Of a DNA stretch of 64,000 nucleotides, positions 60,409 through 64,000 are shown piece after piece; within the stretch, counting starts at the first letter, position 1; every line of letters begins with the position of its first letter. Origin of the DNA: Streptomyces sp. Sge12 (GTDB lineage: Bacteria; Actinomycetota; Actinomycetes; Streptomycetales; Streptomycetaceae); contig NZ_CP020555.1 in NCBI RefSeq assembly GCF_002080455.1, forward strand, positions 1 through 64,000, read 5' to 3'. The notes beneath the pieces were generated by a model. It ran no database searches, was not told the DNA's origin, and saw only the letters and a program-made list of their open reading frames with translations. The translations under genes and the position numbers were made by a program.

Positions 60409-61500
60409 GTGATCGAGTCCGGAAGGCCGCGGCACCGCCGGCGCCAAGGCCCGGGAAGACTTGTGCGGCTGTCGCCGGTCATCCTGACCGTCGTCATCGC
60501 CAGCCTGGCTTACGCCACTCCGCCGGAAATGGCCTTCAGCCGCCTGCTGCCCGCGGCGCCGGCCCTCGCAGCTGCCATGTGGCCGGTCCTGCCCACCGTC
60601 CTGCTCGGCACGGTCTGCCTTCTCCTGATGATCGGTCTCGGTCTCGTCTTCCCCGACCTGGGGACGTGGTGGACGGCCGCGGGGATCATCGCGGTCACCG
60701 TGGCCGCCGCGTACGGAAGCCACGCCCGGCTCCAGCGGGAGCGCACCCTCTTCCAGGTGAGGCTCGTCGCCGACGCGGCGCAGCAGGTGGTGCTCAGCCC
60801 GATGCCGCGCCGCTTCGGCAACATCGAGATCGAGTCGCTGTACCTGGCGGCCGCGGCCGAGGCCCGTATCGGCGGGGACTTCTACGAGGTGGTCGACACT
60901 CCGTACGGGGTCAGGCTGCTCATCGGTGACGTGCGGGGCAAGGGCCTGCCGGCGGTGGGGGCGGCCGCGGCGATCGTCAACGCCTTCCGGGAGGCCGCCT
61001 ACGGCGAGAGCGACATGGTGGACGTCGCGCGCCGTATGGACGCCAGCAGCACCCGCTACAACGCCGCCTTTCCACCCGAGGGGCCGATGGAGCGTTTCGC
61101 CACCGCCCTGCTGGTGGAGATCCCGCACGAGGGCCGGCAGATCGGCATCCTCAACTGCGGGCATCCCCCGCCACTTCTCCTGCACGGCCGGGAGCTGCGC
61201 GCCCTCGACCCGACCACTCCCTCGCCGCTGCTCAGCCTCGCGGACCTGATCGGCGACCGTTACAGCGTCGACTTCTTCGAGTTCGCCCCCGACGACCTGC
61301 TGCTGCTCTACACCGACGGGATCGCCGAGGCCCGCGCTCGCGACGGTGAGTTCTTCCCGTTGGCGGCGTGGATGGGCAGGCAGCCTCCGACCCCGCCCGG
61401 CGACCTGCTGACGGCTCTTCACCGCGACCTCCTGCGCTACAGCAGGGGGCGCCTCGACGACGACATCGCCGCCCTCGCCGTACGGCTGTGCAGGCCCTGA
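60409..61500 (+). CDS. membrane PP2C-type (RsbU/SpoIIE-like) phosphatase
   Basis: A 363-aa protein from a GTG at 60409. Four transmembrane segments fill residues 20-105 (LSPVILTVVIASLAY, ALAAAMWPVLPTVLLGTVC, LMIGLGLVFPDL and WTAAGIIAVTVAAAYG). The PP2C SpoIIE domain follows: EARIGGDFYEVVDTPYGVRL, then LIGDVRGKGLPAVGAAA, with metal-binding Asp in GGDFYE and GDVRGKG, then DDLLLLYTDGIAEARA and LDDDIAALAVRL. Such proteins dephosphorylate anti-sigma antagonists. No Shine-Dalgarno is visible and AT-rich -10-like sequence lies just upstream, so a leaderless transcript is possible. Confidence 0.88.
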   Translation: MIESGRPRHRRRQGPGRLVRLSPVILTVVIASLAYATPPEMAFSRLLPAAPALAAAMWPVLPTVLLGTVCLLLMIGLGLVFPDLGTWWTAAGIIAVTVAAAYGSHARLQRERTLFQVRLVADAAQQVVLSPMPRRFGNIEIESLYLAAAAEARIGGDFYEVVDTPYGVRLLIGDVRGKGLPAVGAAAAIVNAFREAAYGESDMVDVARRMDASSTRYNAAFPPEGPMERFATALLVEIPHEGRQIGILNCGHPPPLLLHGRELRALDPTTPSPLLSLADLIGDRYSVDFFEFAPDDLLLLYTDGIAEARARDGEFFPLAAWMGRQPPTPPGDLLTALHRDLLRYSRGRLDDDIAALAVRLCRP

Positions 61501-61524
61501 GGCCGCGGTTCGGTGCGTGGTGGG

Positions 61525-61560
61525 GCGGGGGGCGGTGCGCGGGTGCGCGCCGCCCCCCGC
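61525..61560. terminator. 16-bp stem bidirectional terminator
   Basis: GCGGGGGGCGGTGCGC pairs with GCGCGCCGCCCCCCGC (one mismatch) across 4 nt, between the convergent phosphatase and PKD-protein genes. Confidence 0.85.
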
Positions 61561-61589
61561 GGGTCACTCGGTCACCCGGTCACACCCGG

Positions 61590-63365
61590 TCACTTGGACT
61601 GGTAGACGCCGAAGACGTCGAGTACCAGGTCGGCGTCCTGGTAGCCCTGGTTCCAGAAGGTGATGACGCCGTGGTCGCCGTCGCTCGCCTGCACCAGGTT
61701 CGGGACGGTCGTGCCGGTCGTCCAGTTCAGGGTGGAGGAGCCGGGGCGCGGGCCGGCGGGTGCGGCGGGCTCGCCCGGTGCCGGCAGTGCGTAGGGGCCC
61801 GGTGCCACCGAGAGGTATCCGTCGCCGCCGGTCTCGGTGACGGTGGTGTTCAGGACGTAGGCCTCGACGCCGGTGGCGGTCGCGTTATCGGGGGTGAAGC
61901 CCTGCGTGATGTACTCGCGGGCCCGGAACCTGCCGCCGGGCCAGCCGTAGGCCTCCTCGCGGGTGTCGAGGGTGCGCAAGGGGGCGAAGGGCAGGAAGGC
62001 GGCCTTGCTGTCCTTGCTGTAGTAGCCGACGACGTCGACCACCACGTGGGCCGGCAGATAGGCCCCGTTGAAGATCTTGATCGTGCCGTCCTCGGCGACC
62101 GGCACGATCACCGCGTTGGCGATGGTCTGGCCGGCCTGGAAGTTGAGGTTCGATGCCGTCGGGACCGGGCCGGCGCCGGAGAAGGCGGTCAGGTGGCCCA
62201 GTCCCCCGGGTTCGGTCACCGTGACGTTCAGCGCCACGGCCGTGATGCCCTGGGGCACTCCGTGCAGGCCGCCGATGCGGGTGCTGAACGCGCTGCGGGC
62301 GGCGAGTTTGCCGCGGGCGGTGCCGAGGCCCTCGCGGGTGTCCACGAACCGGGCGGGTGTCATCGAGGTGTAGCCGCCCGCGGAGGCCCGGGTGAAGTAG
62401 CCGGTGACGTCGGCGATCAGGTCGACCGGCTGCTGGCCTCCGTTGTAGAGCTCCACGTACCCGTCCTCGCCGACCGGCACGATCACCAGGTTCGGGATGG
62501 AGCGGCCGGCCGTGTAGTTCAGGTTCGAGGTGCCGGGGCGGTCGTAGCCGGCGCCGGGCCACGCGGTCACGTAGCCGCTGTCGACGGTCTCGGTGACCGT
62601 GACGTTGAGGGCGACGGCGGTGACTCCGGCCGGGACGGCGGCGTTGCCGGCGACCTTCACCCGGGCGGTGCCCGCTCCGGGGACCTTGGCCGCGGGTGCG
62701 CCGGTGCCGTTGCGGGTGTCGAGGAGCCGGGTCGGGGTGTGCGGGGTGAAGTCGGAGCCGGGGGTGAGGAAGGCGCCTCCGTTGGTGGCCTGGACGGCGT
62801 TGGCGGTGTCGGTGACCGTCACCTTCACCTGGTATTCGCCGGACTTGTCGTACGTGTGGGAGTGGTGCAGTTCGGCGGGGCCCTGGGCGGTGGCCGTCTC
62901 GGTCTTCCCGTCGCCCCAGTCGATGACGACGCCGAGGGCGAAGTCGGCGCTCGTGATCAGGGTGGTGAGCTCGATGCCGTGGGCGGTGTAGCTGGTGCCG
63001 CTGACGTCGACCGCGAGGGTCGGGTTGGCTCCCGCGTCCAGTGCGGCCGCCGGTGCGGCCGGTGCGGCCTGCGCGGCCTGTTCGGCCGGTGCGGTCTGTT
63101 CGGCCGGTGCGGTCTGTTCGGCCGGTGCGGTCTGTGGTGCGGCGGTCTTGGCGTTCGCCCTGCCGCTCCCGGCGGCGGTGGGCAGGGCGGTACGGATCGT
63201 GCGGTCGGCCGGGCTGTGGAAGCCCTCGGAGGTGGATGCCTTGGCTATGGCCTCGGCCACGCCGGCCGCGACAGGTACGGGATCCGCCGCCTGCGCGGTG
63301 CCCGGGATGATGCCGAGACCGGCGGCCACGAGGGCAGCGGTCATTACGAGTCGGTGGTTGCGCAC
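61590..63365 (-). CDS. secreted PKD-domain repeat protein
   Basis: A 591-aa precursor from a GTG at 63365 with GGGGGG upstream. The signal peptide VMTAALVAAGLGIIPGTAQA is followed by an Ala/Pro/Gln linker with three TAPAEQ repeats, a PKD domain (DFALGVVIDWGDGKTETATA, HHSHTYDKSGEYQVKVTVTD) and three about 120-aa modules each starting with R(L/F)(L/V)DTR (TPTRLLDTRNGTG, TPARFVDTREGLG, APLRTLDTREEAY) and ending in VDVxGYY/VYxxx. These repeats resemble a Streptomyces surface-protein module of unknown fold. No anchoring signal. It is probably extracellular and involved in adhesion or polysaccharide binding. Confidence 0.85.
   Translation of the reverse strand: MRNHRLVMTAALVAAGLGIIPGTAQAADPVPVAAGVAEAIAKASTSEGFHSPADRTIRTALPTAAGSGRANAKTAAPQTAPAEQTAPAEQTAPAEQAAQAAPAAPAAALDAGANPTLAVDVSGTSYTAHGIELTTLITSADFALGVVIDWGDGKTETATAQGPAELHHSHTYDKSGEYQVKVTVTDTANAVQATNGGAFLTPGSDFTPHTPTRLLDTRNGTGAPAAKVPGAGTARVKVAGNAAVPAGVTAVALNVTVTETVDSGYVTAWPGAGYDRPGTSNLNYTAGRSIPNLVIVPVGEDGYVELYNGGQQPVDLIADVTGYFTRASAGGYTSMTPARFVDTREGLGTARGKLAARSAFSTRIGGLHGVPQGITAVALNVTVTEPGGLGHLTAFSGAGPVPTASNLNFQAGQTIANAVIVPVAEDGTIKIFNGAYLPAHVVVDVVGYYSKDSKAAFLPFAPLRTLDTREEAYGWPGGRFRAREYITQGFTPDNATATGVEAYVLNTTVTETGGDGYLSVAPGPYALPAPGEPAAPAGPRPGSSTLNWTTGTTVPNLVQASDGDHGVITFWNQGYQDADLVLDVFGVYQSK
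63078..63131 (+). repeat. three perfect 18-bp tandem repeats
   Basis: CTGTTCGGCCGGTGCGGT three times in a row, encoding the TAPAEQ linker repeats of the PKD protein on the other strand. Likely to vary in copy number between strains. Confidence 0.85.
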
Positions 63366-63527
63366 CGGCCCCCCAGTTGTGGTGATGAGCGAAGAGTGGC
63401 CACCGTATGGAAGGTTCCGGCCAAGGGTCACGGGCTTGCGGCGCCGTTCACTCCTTAGGGGTCCATGCTTTACCGGCTGTGCGGTTTGTGATCGACAGGA
63501 GGTCGCCGGAGAACGGCGGGCGATCGG

Positions 63528-64000
63528 TCACAGACCGAAGGCGCCGCCCTCGACGAGGATGAGCAGGCCGATGCCGATGAGGACGAGCGGCAGCAGGACA
63601 TGGCCCCAGCGGGCAAGGGCCCGGGCGACGACCGGGCGGGTGGCGAAGAACCGGCCGGCGAAGCACCACACCGCCACCAGGGCGAGGAAGACGACCGCGT
63701 AGGCGGTCATGCCGCCGATGCCGGCGGTGGCGAACACGGGCACGTAGACGCCGATGTTGTCGCCGCCGTTGGCGAAGGTGACGGCGGCGACCTCCAGTGC
63801 GCCGGGGCCGCCGCCCGGCTCGGCCCCCGTGTCCTCCTGGTCCCCGGCGCCGTTGCGGTGGCTCTTCCAGGCCTGCCGGGCGGCTTTGAGACCCAGGGCG
63901 AGCGGGAGCAGGCCGAGGTAGGGGACGGCGGATTCGGGCAGGAAGGTGGCGCCGAACGCCGCGGCCACCGCGACGGCGAGGATCGCGGTGAAGCCCAGGT
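63528..64000 (-). CDS. CadD-family cadmium resistance transporter, partial
   Basis: The minus frame enters from beyond 64000 (LGFTAILAVAVAAAFGATFL) and stops at 63528. VPYLGLLPLALGLKAARQAW, then VAAVTFANGGDNIGVYVPVF, then ARWGHVLLPLVLIGIGLLIL are the C-terminal helices and the NGGDN motif of the CadD/LysE-like cadmium transporter family. At least 157 residues are visible with four hydrophobic segments. The start and first helices lie outside the window. Confidence 0.85.
   Translation of the reverse strand, partial: LGFTAILAVAVAAAFGATFLPESAVPYLGLLPLALGLKAARQAWKSHRNGAGDQEDTGAEPGGGPGALEVAAVTFANGGDNIGVYVPVFATAGIGGMTAYAVVFLALVAVWCFAGRFFATRPVVARALARWGHVLLPLVLIGIGLLILVEGGAFGL

Noticed and set aside
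63078-63131. Possible CRISPR-like array
   Set aside because: Three contiguous 18-bp copies without spacers, in frame within the PKD protein; a coding repeat.
61368-63458. A 696-residue plus-strand frame opposite the PKD protein
   Set aside because: Gly-rich antisense shadow; the minus-strand protein has a signal peptide, ribosome-binding site and real domains.
1-64000. tRNA genes as integration sites or other RNA genes
   Set aside because: I found no cloverleaf-like sequence with a T-loop GGTTCGANTCC pattern, and no rRNA. A covariance-model scan would be needed to exclude them fully.

Overview
The sequence is very GC-rich with strong third-position GC bias, and carries hallmark Streptomyces genes: snapalysin, a clpP3-clpP4-popR cluster, DUF4236, DUF6247 and DUF6959 proteins, and a rhomboid-like protein. 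Together with gene fragments, remnants of several insertion sequences and decayed terminal-protein (tpg) genes, this points to a subtelomeric arm of a linear Streptomyces chromosome (or a large linear plasmid) rather than a core region. I see no tRNA, rRNA or CRISPR array.

0-8 kb is an accessory block. A two-gene overlapping operon (5846-8028, minus strand) encodes a 528-aa protein with an N-terminal helix-turn-helix, a C2HC zinc-knuckle-like motif, a long Ala/Pro linker and a C-terminal region resembling the palm of family-B DNA polymerases, followed by a 198-aa helix-turn-helix protein. Size, order and overlap recall tap-tpg telomere-replication pairs. Beside it lie a KAP P-loop NTPase, a PIN-domain protein and a protein with a PD-(D/E)XK-like motif. 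The NTPase and PIN genes sit between two perfect 69-bp direct repeats that correspond to the 3' end of the 198-aa gene, each next to a hairpin. I read this as an inserted, defence-like cassette.

8-12 kb holds small hypothetical genes and remnants. 12-24 kb is a polymorphic-toxin locus: a 2103-aa secreted RHS protein whose low-GC C-terminal tip overlaps a cognate immunity gene by GTGA, diverging from a 1352-aa secreted FG-GAP/lectin-like protein. An IS21 istB remnant and an orphan Imm51-type immunity gene follow.

24-42 kb is a decay zone: Tn3 transposase, lexA, phosphotransferase, helicase, IS5, DNA ligase and SDR remnants, plus two separate dead copies of an archetypal tpg gene (minus strand near 30.7 kb, plus strand near 39.9 kb). 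Intact genes here include snapalysin, a DUF4157 eCIS-type effector, a SUKH protein, an RpiB-type isomerase, a DUF985 cupin and secreted or membrane proteins. The coexistence of dead tpg copies and the 5.8-8.0 kb pair suggests that one telomere system replaced another.

42-64 kb is better preserved: TetR/DUF1772 divergent pair with palindromic operators, an atypical NarL-type regulator, clpP3-clpP4 with tandem PopR boxes and convergent popR, an esterase, CsbD, several secreted or membrane proteins, an XRE regulator with two helix-turn-helix regions, a rhomboid-like protein, an ArsR-linked three-gene overlapping operon, a membrane PP2C phosphatase, a secreted PKD-domain repeat protein and a CadD-type transporter cut by the right edge. 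Many genes here end in clear hairpin terminators.
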